Origin: Actinoplanes sp. KI2
Lineage (GTDB): Bacteria; Actinomycetota; Actinomycetes; Mycobacteriales; Micromonosporaceae
Length of the DNA stretch: 64,000 bases
Direction: 5' to 3'
NCBI RefSeq assembly: GCF_025630775.1
Contig: NZ_JAOSZE010000012.1
Coordinates: 1-64,000 of the forward strand
Below, in pieces: positions 7,762 to 15,955 of this stretch. The notes under the pieces are model-generated. The model had not been told where the DNA came from and ran no database searches. It saw only the letters and a program-made list of their open reading frames with translations. Position 1 is the stretch's first letter. Each line of letters opens with the position of its first letter. The position numbers were made by a program, and so were the translations under genes.

Positions 7762-8628
7762 ATGTCCGGTCGTACGATCGTCGTCGGGTACGACCGCTCC
7801 GCCGACGCCAAGGCCGCCGCGCGGTGGGCGCTCGACGAGGCGTCCCTGACCGGCGCGCCGGTCGAGTTCCTGTACGCCTACGACTGGCCGGTCTGGCAGG
7901 CGGACGCCTCGATGGTGCCGACGTCGGCGGTCTGGCCCGACGCCGAGACCCAGCAGGACATCAAGGACGCCGTCGCCGAGGCCGTCGGGCTGGCCGGGCG
8001 CAGTCATCCCGGCGTGCACACCACGATCGCGACGGCCGACAACGACGCGGCCCTCGCACTGGTCGAGCGCTCGGCCGAGGCGGGCCTGATCGTGCTCGGC
8101 AGCCGCGGGCACAGCGCCGTCACCAACCTGCTCGGCTCGGTCAGCGTCGCGGTCAGCGCGCACGCACACTGCCCGGTCGTCGTCGTGCGCGGCCGCCCCT
8201 CCACCACCGCACCGATCGCCGTCGGTGTCGACGGCTCGGCGACCTCGGAGGCGGCCGTCGCGTTCGCGGCCGGCGAGGCGGCCGTCCGCCGCGTACCGCT
8301 GCTCATGATCCGCGCGTGGAAGCCGGCCGGTGGCCTGTGGGCGAGGTCGACGACGGGTACGCACGCCGAGCCGGCCGACGAGCGGCGGCAGTTCGACGAC
8401 CACGTCGCGGCCTGGCGGGAGAAATACCCCCAGCTCGACATCGCCGCCGAGGCGGTGATGGAGCACCCGGCCGCCGCCCTCACCCGGTTGAGCGCCACGA
8501 CCCAGCTGATGGTGGCGGGCTCCCGCGGCCGGGGCGCGCTGCGCGGCATGCTGCTCGGCTCGGTGAGCCAGCACCTGCTGCGGCACTCCGCCTGCGACGT
8601 CGCGATCGTGCCCGGCGTCCACGACTGA
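7762..8628 (+). CDS. Tandem-domain universal stress protein, paralogue of the preceding gene
   Basis: This 288-residue protein is the same length as its neighbour and nearly identical over long DNA stretches, for example around the GSRGHSAVTNLLGSVSVAVS segment. Differences cluster in the middle of each domain (DWPVWQADAS versus EWPIWAPAAS) and in the linker before VAAWREKYPQ. Both ATP loops are intact. It starts at ATG 7762, 53 bases after the first copy. It is a clear tandem duplication, with gene conversion plausible. Confidence 0.95.
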   Translation: MSGRTIVVGYDRSADAKAAARWALDEASLTGAPVEFLYAYDWPVWQADASMVPTSAVWPDAETQQDIKDAVAEAVGLAGRSHPGVHTTIATADNDAALALVERSAEAGLIVLGSRGHSAVTNLLGSVSVAVSAHAHCPVVVVRGRPSTTAPIAVGVDGSATSEAAVAFAAGEAAVRRVPLLMIRAWKPAGGLWARSTTGTHAEPADERRQFDDHVAAWREKYPQLDIAAEAVMEHPAAALTRLSATTQLMVAGSRGRGALRGMLLGSVSQHLLRHSACDVAIVPGVHD

Positions 8629-8650
8629 CTCTTCTACGCCGACCATGGCA

Positions 8651-8676
8651 GCGGCAGGCCGGCCACGGCCTGCCGC
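8651..8676. terminator. Hairpin between convergent Usp and phosphoketolase genes
   Basis: A ten-base perfect stem (GCGGCAGGCC with GGCCTGCCGC) closes a six-base loop. A second smaller hairpin (CCGGACC...GGTCCGG) follows at 8701-8720. Neither has a T-run, as is usual in high-GC actinomycetes. Confidence 0.6.
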
Positions 8677-8766
8677 GATCGCCCGGCAGCCGGGTGCGGC
8701 CCGGACCACCTACGGTCCGGTCCGCAACGGCGGGGGCCTGTCTTTGATCCCGTACCTAATCGGTTG

Positions 8767-11142
8767 TCAAGAGAGTGACCAATCGCGGACCTCGGGCATG
8801 TCCTCCAGGTGTTCGACGACGTACTCCTCGTGCCGGGCCAGCTGGAGCCGGCACCACTCCTTGAGATCGGCAGCGCCGCGCGGGAGGCGTTTCGCGTTGT
8901 TGATGGCGTCCATCACCAGGTGGTAGCGGTCCGCCTTGTTGCGCACCGTCATGTCGAACGGGGTGGTGGTCGTACCCTGCTCGATGAAGCCGCGCACCCG
9001 GAACCGGTCGGCGTCCGGCCGGCCGTGGACCAGCTGGTGGATCGCGCCGGGGTAGCCGTGGAACGCGAAGATCACGTCGACGGTGTTGGTGAACAGCTCG
9101 GTGAACAGGGTTTCGCTCATGCCGTGCGGGTGGTCCTTCGGCCGGATCAGCGTCATCAGGTCGACCACGTTGACCACCCGGACCCGGAAGCCGGGCAGCC
9201 GCTCCTTGAGGATCTGCGCGGCCGCCACCGTCTCCATCGTGACGATGTCGCCGGCCGCCGCGAGCACGATGTCGGGGTCCTCGGTGCCGTCGTCGGTGCC
9301 CGCCCAATCCCAGATGCCGGCGCCGCGGGCGCAGTGCTCGATCGCCTCGTCCATCGTCAGGTACTGCAGCTGCGGCTGCTTGTCCTGCACGATCAGATTC
9401 ACGTACGAGCGCGACCGCAGGCAGTGGTCGGCCACCGAGAGCAGGCAGTTCGCATCCGGCGGCAGGTAGACCCGGGCGACGTTGCCGCGCTGGTTGAGCA
9501 CCACCTGGATCAGCCCCGGACCCTGATGCGAGAACCCGTTGTGGTCGTTACGCCAGGCCGTCGAGGTGAGCAGGATGTTCAGGCTCGGCACCTTCGCCCG
9601 CCAGGGCAGGTGCGCGGCCTCCTGCAGCCACTTGCCGTGCTGCACCGTCTGCGACGCGCTGACCATGGCGAACGCCTCGTAGGTGGCGAACATGCCGTGC
9701 CGGCCGGTCAGGTTGTAGCCCTCCAGCCAGCCGTGGCAGTTGTGCTCGCTGAGCACCTCCATCACCCGGCCGTCCGGGCCGAGCTTCACGTCACCCGGCA
9801 CGGTCCGCTCCATGAACGCCCGCTCGGAGACCTCGAACACCGCGCCGAGCCGATTGCTGTTGGTCTCGTCCGGGCAGAACAACCGGAACCGATCGGGGCT
9901 CGACCGGTAGATGTCACGCATCAGCTCACCCAGCTTGCGGGTCGACTCCGCCCGCTCGGCTCCCGGCGCCTTCACCTCGATCTGATAGTCGCGGAAGTCC
10001 GGCATGTCGAGGTCGCGGGTGATCAGGCCGCCGTTCGCGTGCGGCGACGCGCTCATCCGCAGATCGCCCTCCGGCGCCAGCTCCCGGACCAGCGCGACCG
10101 GCGCGCCGTCCTCATCGAACAATTCCTCCGGCCGGTACGACTTGAGCCAGCGCTCCAGCATCGCGAGGTGCTCGGGGTTGTCCCGCACGCCGGACAGCGG
10201 CACCTGATGCGACCGCCAGGTGCCCTCGACCACGACGCCGTCGACCTCGTGCGGCCCGGTCCAGCCCTTCGGGGAGCGCAGAACGATCAGCGGCCAGCGA
10301 GGCCGGCTGCCGTCGCCGCCCCCGGAGCGGGCGGCCTCCTGAATGGCGCGGATCTTTCCCCAGGCCTCGGCCAGCACGGCGGCGAACCGGTGGTGCATGC
10401 CGGGCAGATCCTCGCCGGCGACCTCGATGACGTCGTACCCGTGGCCGTGCAGCAGCGCTCGTACCTCGTCGGGGTCCTTGCGGGAGAGCACGGTCGGCCC
10501 GGAGATCTTGCCGTCGTTGAGGTGCAGGATCGGCAGCACCGCGCCGTCGCGGGCCGCGTTGATGAACGAGACGCCCTTCCACGAACCCTCGAGAGGGCCG
10601 GTCTCCGCCTCGCCGTCACCGACCACCGCGATCGCCAGCAGGTCGGGATTGTCCATCACCGCACCGAACGCGTGCACCAGCACGTACCCCAGCTCGCCGC
10701 CCTCGTGGATCGAGCCGGGCGTGGTCACCGACACGTGGCTCGGGATGCCGCCCGGGCTGGAGAACTGGCGGAACAGCCGGAGCATGCCCGCCTCGTCCTG
10801 GGTGACCGCCGGATACACCTCGCTGTAGGTGCCCTCCAGGTAGCCGGCCGCGACCAGCGCCGGGCCGCCGTGGCCGGGGCCGGCCAGGTAGATGGCCTGC
10901 TGCCCGGTCCGCTTGATCAGCCGCGAGACGTGCGCATAGATCAATGACAGCCCGGGGCTGGTGCCCCAGTGCCCGAGCAGGCGCGGTTTGATGTGGTCGG
11001 CGGACAGCCGCTCGCGCAGCAGCGGGTTGGACTTCAGGTAGATCTGCCCGATGGTCAGGTAGTTGGCCGCGCGCCACCACGCGTCGAGCCGGTCGACCTC
11101 GGCCTCGTCCGGATTGGCGAGAGAGCGGAGCAGGTCTGTCAC
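8767..11142 (-). CDS. xfp: Xylulose-5-phosphate/fructose-6-phosphate phosphoketolase
   Basis: This 791-residue TPP-dependent enzyme cleaves xylulose-5-P and/or fructose-6-P to acetyl phosphate plus an aldose phosphate. Landmarks are the N-terminal YLTIGQIYLKSNPLL and LAGPGHGGPALVAAGYLEG, the TPP-binding GDGEAETGPLEGSWKG near 175-190, LHLNDGKISGPT, and the C-terminal transketolase-type region with FAFHGYPGAIHQL. Length is normal for the family. The start at 11142 follows a good GGAGGAG site. Acetyl phosphate can yield ATP without respiration, which fits the island. The promoter shares the box at 11209-11222 with the divergent transporter gene. Confidence 0.95.
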   Translation of the reverse strand: MTDLLRSLANPDEAEVDRLDAWWRAANYLTIGQIYLKSNPLLRERLSADHIKPRLLGHWGTSPGLSLIYAHVSRLIKRTGQQAIYLAGPGHGGPALVAAGYLEGTYSEVYPAVTQDEAGMLRLFRQFSSPGGIPSHVSVTTPGSIHEGGELGYVLVHAFGAVMDNPDLLAIAVVGDGEAETGPLEGSWKGVSFINAARDGAVLPILHLNDGKISGPTVLSRKDPDEVRALLHGHGYDVIEVAGEDLPGMHHRFAAVLAEAWGKIRAIQEAARSGGGDGSRPRWPLIVLRSPKGWTGPHEVDGVVVEGTWRSHQVPLSGVRDNPEHLAMLERWLKSYRPEELFDEDGAPVALVRELAPEGDLRMSASPHANGGLITRDLDMPDFRDYQIEVKAPGAERAESTRKLGELMRDIYRSSPDRFRLFCPDETNSNRLGAVFEVSERAFMERTVPGDVKLGPDGRVMEVLSEHNCHGWLEGYNLTGRHGMFATYEAFAMVSASQTVQHGKWLQEAAHLPWRAKVPSLNILLTSTAWRNDHNGFSHQGPGLIQVVLNQRGNVARVYLPPDANCLLSVADHCLRSRSYVNLIVQDKQPQLQYLTMDEAIEHCARGAGIWDWAGTDDGTEDPDIVLAAAGDIVTMETVAAAQILKERLPGFRVRVVNVVDLMTLIRPKDHPHGMSETLFTELFTNTVDVIFAFHGYPGAIHQLVHGRPDADRFRVRGFIEQGTTTTPFDMTVRNKADRYHLVMDAINNAKRLPRGAADLKEWCRLQLARHEEYVVEHLEDMPEVRDWSLS

Positions 11143-11178
11143 AGCGGTTCTCCTCCGAGGAGCTGACTGGTCCTCTTG

Positions 11179-11251
11179 AAGATATAGATCGAGGTGACGA
11201 ACCGCGCAGGGCCGAAAGTCCCGGTCCCGGTGAACGGGCTGCGACTAGGGT
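11179..11251. promoter_or_regulatory. Bidirectional promoter sharing one DosR-like box
   Basis: The box GGGCCGAAAGTCCC is at 11209-11222. To the right, TAGGGT at 11246-11251 is 30.5 bases from its centre and 8 bases before the transporter ATG, so that transcript should be nearly leaderless. To the left, TATCTT on the minus strand (11179-11184) is 31.5 bases away and faces xfp. One operator could therefore activate both genes at about -42. Confidence 0.7.
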
Positions 11252-11259
11252 GGGAACAC

Positions 11260-12183
11260 ATGGTGACGGGCACGGAGCAGAAGGTCAGCCTGACCCGTTA
11301 TGCCTGGCTGTCCATCGGTACGGCGATCGTGACCATCGCCTTGAAACTGGTCGCCTACCTGCTCACCGGTTCGGTGGGGCTGCTGTCGGACGCGGCCGAG
11401 TCGGTCGTCAACCTGGTCGCCGCGATCATCGCGCTGATCGCGCTGATCGTCGCGGCCCGCCCGGCGGACGCCAACCACCACTACGGTCACGGCAAGGCGG
11501 AATACTTCTCGGCCGGCGCCGAAGGCCTGATGATCTTCGTTGCGGCGGCGGTGATCCTGGTCAGCGCGGTGCAGCGGTTCATCACGCCGGTACCGCTCGA
11601 GCGGATCGGCATCGGCTTGGTGATCTCCAGCGGGGCGACGGCGCTGAACGGTGCGGTCGGGATGCTGCTGATCCGGGTCGGCCGCCGCCGGCGTTCGGCG
11701 ACCCTGACCGCCGACGGCAAGCACCTGATCACCGACGTGTGGACCTCGGCCGGGGTGCTGGTGGGTGTGCTGCTCGTCGGGGTGACCGGCTGGGAGCGAC
11801 TGGACCCGCTGGTGGCCGCGCTCGTCGGGCTGAACATCCTGGTCGCCGGCGGCCGGATGGTCGCGCAGTCGGCCCGGGCCCTGCTCGACGAGGCGCTGGA
11901 CGAGGCGGACCTGCGGAAGGTGATCACTGTCCTGGACCGGTTCCGCGGTACGGAGGTGGACTTCCACGGTTTGCAGACCCGCCAGTCCGGCCAGCACCGG
12001 TTCGTCTCGGTGCACGTGCTCGTGCCCGGCGAGTGGACCGTGCGGCGCGGCCACGACCTCGTCGAGGAGGTCGAGGAGCAGATCCGCGCGGCGCTGCCGG
12101 ACAGCACGGTGTTCACCCACATGGAGCCGCGGGAGGACCCGCGCGCCTATGACGACTACGCGTACGACGGGCACGCGGGCTAG
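11260..12183 (+). CDS. Cation diffusion facilitator (CDF) family metal transporter
   Basis: This 307-residue membrane protein has an N-terminal block of about five to six helices. Metal-site helix II reads LLSDAAESVVNLVAAI, and helix V carries HLITDVWTSAG. The C-terminal cytoplasmic ferredoxin-like domain (about 205-295) ends VFTHMEPRE. The DAxES/VN form of helix II is the variant found in the iron/zinc-type subgroup; substrate cannot be fixed from sequence. I chose ATG 11260 over an upstream ATG at 11194, because the upstream one would lie before the apparent -10 element and within the DosR-like box region. The gene is divergent from xfp with a shared operator. Confidence 0.88.
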   Translation: MVTGTEQKVSLTRYAWLSIGTAIVTIALKLVAYLLTGSVGLLSDAAESVVNLVAAIIALIALIVAARPADANHHYGHGKAEYFSAGAEGLMIFVAAAVILVSAVQRFITPVPLERIGIGLVISSGATALNGAVGMLLIRVGRRRRSATLTADGKHLITDVWTSAGVLVGVLLVGVTGWERLDPLVAALVGLNILVAGGRMVAQSARALLDEALDEADLRKVITVLDRFRGTEVDFHGLQTRQSGQHRFVSVHVLVPGEWTVRRGHDLVEEVEEQIRAALPDSTVFTHMEPREDPRAYDDYAYDGHAG

Positions 12184-12193
12184 CCGGGATCAC

Positions 12194-12209
12194 ATACCCC
12201 GTGGGGTAT
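12194..12209. promoter_or_regulatory. CsoR/CstR-type operator
   Basis: ATACCCCGTGGGGTAT is a perfect 16-base palindrome upstream of the small Cys-rich protein gene. It matches the ATACCCC/GGGGTAT operator pattern bound by DUF156 repressors. Two related copies flank the repressor gene nearby. Confidence 0.8.
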
Positions 12210-12245
12210 GCTGAACCGACGTTCCACCGGCAGCAGGAGGAGATC

Positions 12246-12407
12246 ATGTGTCGTCAGGTCACGTGCCGTAAGTGCGGCAAGGTCACCTGGGCCGGCTGCG
12301 GCCAGCACGTCGAGCAGGTCATGCGCGGCGTCAGCAAGAGCGAACGGTGCACCGGCCACGAGAACGAGCCGGCGACGGGATTTCTCGCCCGGCTGTTCGG
12401 GCGCTGA
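12246..12407 (+). CDS. Small Cys-rich zinc-ribbon-like protein
   Basis: This is a 53-residue product. Cys2, Cys7, Cys10 (CRKCGK), Cys18 (WAGCGQH), His21, Cys35 and His38 make a likely zinc site. The body matches a small protein family common in actinobacteria (CRxCGKxTWAGCGxHVEQV). It starts at ATG 12246 after a GGAGGAG site. A CstR-type operator 37 bases upstream suggests co-regulation with the sulfur-stress genes. The biochemical role is unknown; thiol chemistry or metal buffering are possibilities only. Confidence 0.75.
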   Translation: MCRQVTCRKCGKVTWAGCGQHVEQVMRGVSKSERCTGHENEPATGFLARLFGR

Positions 12408-12449
12408 CCCGGGCCGGGCGCTGACCCGGGCCGGGCGCTGACCCGGGCC
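12399..12449. repeat. 17-base tandem repeat covering a stop codon
   Basis: There are three copies of gggcgctgacccgggcc (12399-12415, 12416-12432, 12433-12449). The first contains the stop codon of the zinc-ribbon gene. No coding role is seen for the other two. Confidence 0.85.
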
Positions 12450-12469
12450 GGGCGCCGGCCCGCAAACGC

Positions 12470-12760
<291 letters not shown>

Positions 12761-12779
12761 TCACCGATCCGGTTCGATA

Positions 12780-12795
12780 ATACCCATGGGGGTAT
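12780..12795. promoter_or_regulatory. CstR-type operator in divergent promoter
   Basis: ATACCCATGGGGGTAT is a slightly imperfect palindrome 40 bases upstream of the repressor start. It is suited to autoregulation and to control of the divergent cstB-like gene. Confidence 0.75.
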
Positions 12796-12834
12796 TTGTT
12801 CCGGACCGGCCGATCGGGCTATGGTCGACGGCAG

Positions 12835-12850
12835 ATACCCCAAGGGGTAT
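12835..12850. promoter_or_regulatory. CstR-type operator upstream of persulfide dioxygenase
   Basis: ATACCCCAAGGGGTAT is a perfect-arm operator 20 bases before the GTG start of the dioxygenase gene. It lies just upstream of the ribosome site, where bound repressor would block transcription. Confidence 0.8.
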
Positions 12851-12870
12851 CAGTGAAGGAGGGTGAGATC

Positions 12871-14235
12871 GTGTTTCGCGTACTTCCTGTCGACACCCCG
12901 ACGCTCGGCGACCGCAGCTACCTCGTCCACGACGGCACGAGCGCGTTCGTCGTCGACCCGCAGCGCGACATCGACCGCGTTCTCGATCTGGCCGCCGCGG
13001 AAGGCGTCACCATCACGCACGTCTTCGAGACGCACATCCACAACGACTACGTCACCGGCGGCCACGCCCTCGCGCGGGCGACCGGCGCCGCCTATCACGT
13101 CAATGCGGACGACCCGGTGACCTTCGATCGGGTGCCGGTGCGCGACGGCGATGTCGTCGCCGTCGGCGACCTCCTGCGGGTCCGGGCCATCGCCACCCCG
13201 GGGCACACCTTCACCCATCTGTCGTACGCGCTGCGGGTGGCGGGCGTCCAGGTGGCCGTGTTCTCCGGCGGATCCCTGCTGTACGGCGCGGTCGGCCGCC
13301 CCGACCTGCTCGGCCCGGCACACACCCACGACCTGGTCCACCACCAGTACCGCTCGGCGCACCGGCTGGCCGGCGACCTGCCGGACAGCGCGGGCGTCTA
13401 CCCCACGCACGGGTTCGGCAGCTTCTGCTCCGCCGGCCAGTCGGATGCCACCGCCTCCACCATCGGCGCCGAGAAGCGCACCAACCCCGCACTGACCAAG
13501 GCCGAGCGGACCTTCGTCGACGACCTGCTCGCCGGCCTGGACGCGTGGCCCGCCTACTACGCGCACATGGCACCGGCCAACAGCGCCGGCCCCGCCGCCC
13601 CCGACCTCAGCCAGCCCGAACGCGCCGACGCCGAGCAGCTGCGCAAGCGGCTCGCCGGCGGCGAATGGGTCGTCGACCTGCGTCACCGGGTCGCCTTCGC
13701 GGCCGGGCACGTCGCCGGCACCCTCAACTTCGGCCTGGACGGCAGCTTCGCCACCTACCTCGGCTGGCTCGTACCCTGGGGCACGCCGCTCACCCTGCTG
13801 GCCGAGACCCCGGACCAGGTCGCCGAGGCGCAACGCGAGCTCGCCCGGATCGGCATCGACCGGCCCGCCGCCCAGGCCACCGGCGACCCCGCCGGCTGGG
13901 CCGGCGACCACGGCCTCGAGTCCTTTCCGCGCGCCACCTTCGGCGACCTCGCCCAGGTCCGCCACCACCGGCCGGTCGTCATCCTGGACGTCCGCCGCCA
14001 CCTCGAGCACGCCGAGGCCCGCATCGACGGGGCCGTCCACATCCCGCTGCACGACCTGCCCGCCCGGCTCGGCGACGTACCGGAAGGCGAGGTCTGGGTG
14101 CACTGCGCCGCCGGCTACCGCGCCTCGATCGCGGCCTCCCTGCTGGCCGCCGGCGGGCGCCAGGTCGTCGCCGTGGACGACGACTTCACCGCCGCCGCCG
14201 GCGCGGGACTACCCGTCAGCCGAGTCGCCGCTTGA
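12871..14235 (+). CDS. cstB: Persulfide dioxygenase-rhodanese fusion (CstB-like)
   Basis: This 454-residue protein has an N-terminal metallo-beta-lactamase domain with THIHNDYVTGG (His55, His57, Asp59) and further ligand positions in TPGHTFTH and GRPDLLG. This is the persulfide dioxygenase type with a mononuclear iron site. A first rhodanese-like domain (about 280-360, VVDLRHRVAFAAGHVAGTLN) lacks the catalytic Cys. The C-terminal rhodanese domain has the active loop HCAAGYRAS with Cys412. MBL, pseudo-rhodanese and rhodanese in that order is the CstB architecture. It would oxidise low-molecular-weight persulfides and form thiosulfate. I chose GTG 12871 for its GGAGG spacing; GTG 12853 is an alternative. 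Confidence 0.88.
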   Translation: MFRVLPVDTPTLGDRSYLVHDGTSAFVVDPQRDIDRVLDLAAAEGVTITHVFETHIHNDYVTGGHALARATGAAYHVNADDPVTFDRVPVRDGDVVAVGDLLRVRAIATPGHTFTHLSYALRVAGVQVAVFSGGSLLYGAVGRPDLLGPAHTHDLVHHQYRSAHRLAGDLPDSAGVYPTHGFGSFCSAGQSDATASTIGAEKRTNPALTKAERTFVDDLLAGLDAWPAYYAHMAPANSAGPAAPDLSQPERADAEQLRKRLAGGEWVVDLRHRVAFAAGHVAGTLNFGLDGSFATYLGWLVPWGTPLTLLAETPDQVAEAQRELARIGIDRPAAQATGDPAGWAGDHGLESFPRATFGDLAQVRHHRPVVILDVRRHLEHAEARIDGAVHIPLHDLPARLGDVPEGEVWVHCAAGYRASIAASLLAAGGRQVVAVDDDFTAAAGAGLPVSRVAA

Positions 14236-14653
14236 GCAGGTCGCCGAGCGGTGTGGCGACCTGCACGACGATGCCGATCACGCTTCCGGCCATCGCCACC
14301 AGCAGCAGCACGCGGATGACCGTCGTCCACGCCGAGCCGGTGGCGAGATCGAACGGGAAGACCCGCCACAACCGGACGATCGCGGCCAGCCCGACTCCCG
14401 TGGTCACCAGCCCACCGGCGGCCACCACCCATGGTGCGTCATACGCCAGATAGACAAGGTTCACCGCGATGCCGGCCATCAGCGACAGGTTGACCACCGG
14501 CAGCACCTGCGTCATGTCCGAAGTCAGGAAGGGCAGCACGGCCCAGCCCGGCCAGACGTTGATCAGATAGATCAGCAGGGTGTTGACGAGAAGGGCGATC
14601 ACGTAGCCGGCGCGCCGGGTGCCCGGCGCGCGGCTCTTGGTGGTGGCGGACAT
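14216..14653 (-). CDS. Four-helix membrane protein of unknown function
   Basis: The product is about 145 residues with four predicted membrane segments (VIALLVNTLLIYLINVW, LSLMAGIAVNLVYLAYD, VVAAGGLVTTGVGLAAIV, VIRVLLLVAMAGSVIGIV) and a basic C-terminus. Two adjacent ATG codons (14656 and 14653) are possible starts. The second has better spacing from GGAGG. It overlaps the 3' end of the cstB-like gene by 20 bases in convergent orientation. I recognise no family. Confidence 0.7.
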   Translation of the reverse strand: MSATTKSRAPGTRRAGYVIALLVNTLLIYLINVWPGWAVLPFLTSDMTQVLPVVNLSLMAGIAVNLVYLAYDAPWVVAAGGLVTTGVGLAAIVRLWRVFPFDLATGSAWTTVIRVLLLVAMAGSVIGIVVQVATPLGDLLKRRLG

Positions 14654-14755
14654 CATGACCTCCCACGACGGCGGCTTCGGTCAGGGCGGCCCGCTCGGCG
14701 TCGCGTGGACGGCGGCGACGCCGGGCTGCTCATGATGTCCTTGGCCCACATCGCG

Positions 14756-15766
14756 TCACCGCTTGGCCATCTGCCTCGTCAGGTCGACGAGGCGGTTGGT
14801 GTAGCCCCACTCGTTGTCGTACCAGCCGAACACCTTCACCAGCCGGCCGGCCGCCTGGGTCAGCCGGGCGTCGAACACGCAGGACGCCGGGTCGCCAACG
14901 ATGTCGCTGGAGACCAGCGGCGCCTCGGTGTAGCGGAGGATCCCGGACAGCGGCCCGGCGGACGCGGCCGCGACGGCCTCGTTGACTTGCTCGGCGGTCA
15001 CGTCGGTGCCCAGTTGCAGGGTCAGGTCGCTGATCGAGCCGTCCACCACCGGCACCCGCAGCGCGACGCCGTCCAGCCGGCCGGCCAGCTCGGGCAGCAC
15101 CAGGCCGACGGCCTTCGCCGCACCGGTGCTGGTCGGGATGATGTTCACCGCCGCGGCGCGGGCCCGGCGCGGGTCCTTGTGCGGCGCGTCCAGCACGTTC
15201 TGGTCGTTGGTGTACGCGTGCACGGTGGTCAGATACCCGTGCTCGATGACGAACGCGTCGTGCAGCACCTTCGCCAGCGGCGCGACGCAGTTGGTGGTGC
15301 AGGACGCGGCCGACACGACCTGGTGCCGCACCGGGTCGTAGGTGTCCGCGTTGACGCCCGGCACCAGGGTCGCGTCCACGTTCTTGCCGGGCGCGGAGAT
15401 CAGCACCCGGCCGGCGCCGGCCTTCAGGTGCAGCGCGGCGTCGTCCCGGCTGCGCAGCTTGCCGGTGGACTCGATGACCAGGTCCACCCGCAGGTCGCCC
15501 CACGGCAGCGCGTCGGGGCTGCGCTCGGCGAAGGTCGGGATGCTGTGCCAGCCGACGTTCAGCGCGTCGCCGTCGTGCCCGACCTCGGTGCCCAGCGGCC
15601 CGAAGGTCGAGTCGTACTGCAGCAGATGCGCGAGCGTTCCCCCGTCGTACAGGTCATTGATCGCCACCACTTGCAGTCCCGCGTTGGCCAGGTCCTTGGC
15701 CAGCAGCCGGCGCAGGTAGTTGCGGCCGATCCGGCCGAACCCGTTGATCGCGATGCGATAGGTCAT
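14756..15766 (-). CDS. gap: Glyceraldehyde-3-phosphate dehydrogenase, type I
   Basis: This 336-residue enzyme has NGFGRIGRNYLRR as the dinucleotide fold start, ASCTTNC with catalytic Cys156, TTVHAYTNDQNVLD with the base His, and WYDNEWGYTNRLVDL near the end. NDLYD after the second strand suggests NAD preference. It starts at ATG 15766 after GGAGGACG. Two DosR-like boxes lie upstream. The nearer (15827-15840) has AACGCT on this strand at 15798-15803, 30.5 bases from its centre. This is probably a stress-specific isozyme; a housekeeping gap linked to pgk would be expected elsewhere (inference). Confidence 0.95.
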   Translation of the reverse strand: MTYRIAINGFGRIGRNYLRRLLAKDLANAGLQVVAINDLYDGGTLAHLLQYDSTFGPLGTEVGHDGDALNVGWHSIPTFAERSPDALPWGDLRVDLVIESTGKLRSRDDAALHLKAGAGRVLISAPGKNVDATLVPGVNADTYDPVRHQVVSAASCTTNCVAPLAKVLHDAFVIEHGYLTTVHAYTNDQNVLDAPHKDPRRARAAAVNIIPTSTGAAKAVGLVLPELAGRLDGVALRVPVVDGSISDLTLQLGTDVTAEQVNEAVAAASAGPLSGILRYTEAPLVSSDIVGDPASCVFDARLTQAAGRLVKVFGWYDNEWGYTNRLVDLTRQMAKR

Positions 15767-15826
15767 GGTCGTCCTCCCACAGTGGTTCCCACCTTCCAGC
15801 GTTTCGCCGATGCGCCGCGGCAGGCA

Positions 15827-15840
15827 GAGGCGAAGGTCCC
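15827..15840. promoter_or_regulatory. DosR-like box proximal to gap
   Basis: GAGGCGAAGGTCCC matches GGGCCGAAAGTCCC at 11 of 14 positions. AACGCT on the minus strand at 15798-15803 is the -10 candidate for gap. Confidence 0.5.
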
Positions 15841-15859
15841 CGCCCGGCCGCCGGCACAC

Positions 15860-15873
15860 AGGACTTTGGACCC
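15860..15873. promoter_or_regulatory. DosR-like box between gap and DoxX-like gene
   Basis: AGGACTTTGGACCC has a good GGAC half and a GACCC half. It lies 33 bases from its partner box. It could serve either flanking gene. No clear -10 was found at the standard distance on the DoxX side. Confidence 0.5.
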
Positions 15874-15955
15874 CGCGGGATCGGGCTGTTCGACACGGGC
15901 GCGCGGTGCCCGGGACGAGCAGGCTGAGGGCAGGACATCGATTGAGGAGGACACC

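Noticed and set aside
14732..14745. gatgtccttggccc near the 3' end of gap as a box
   Set aside because: Only about half the positions match, and it is not upstream of any gene start.
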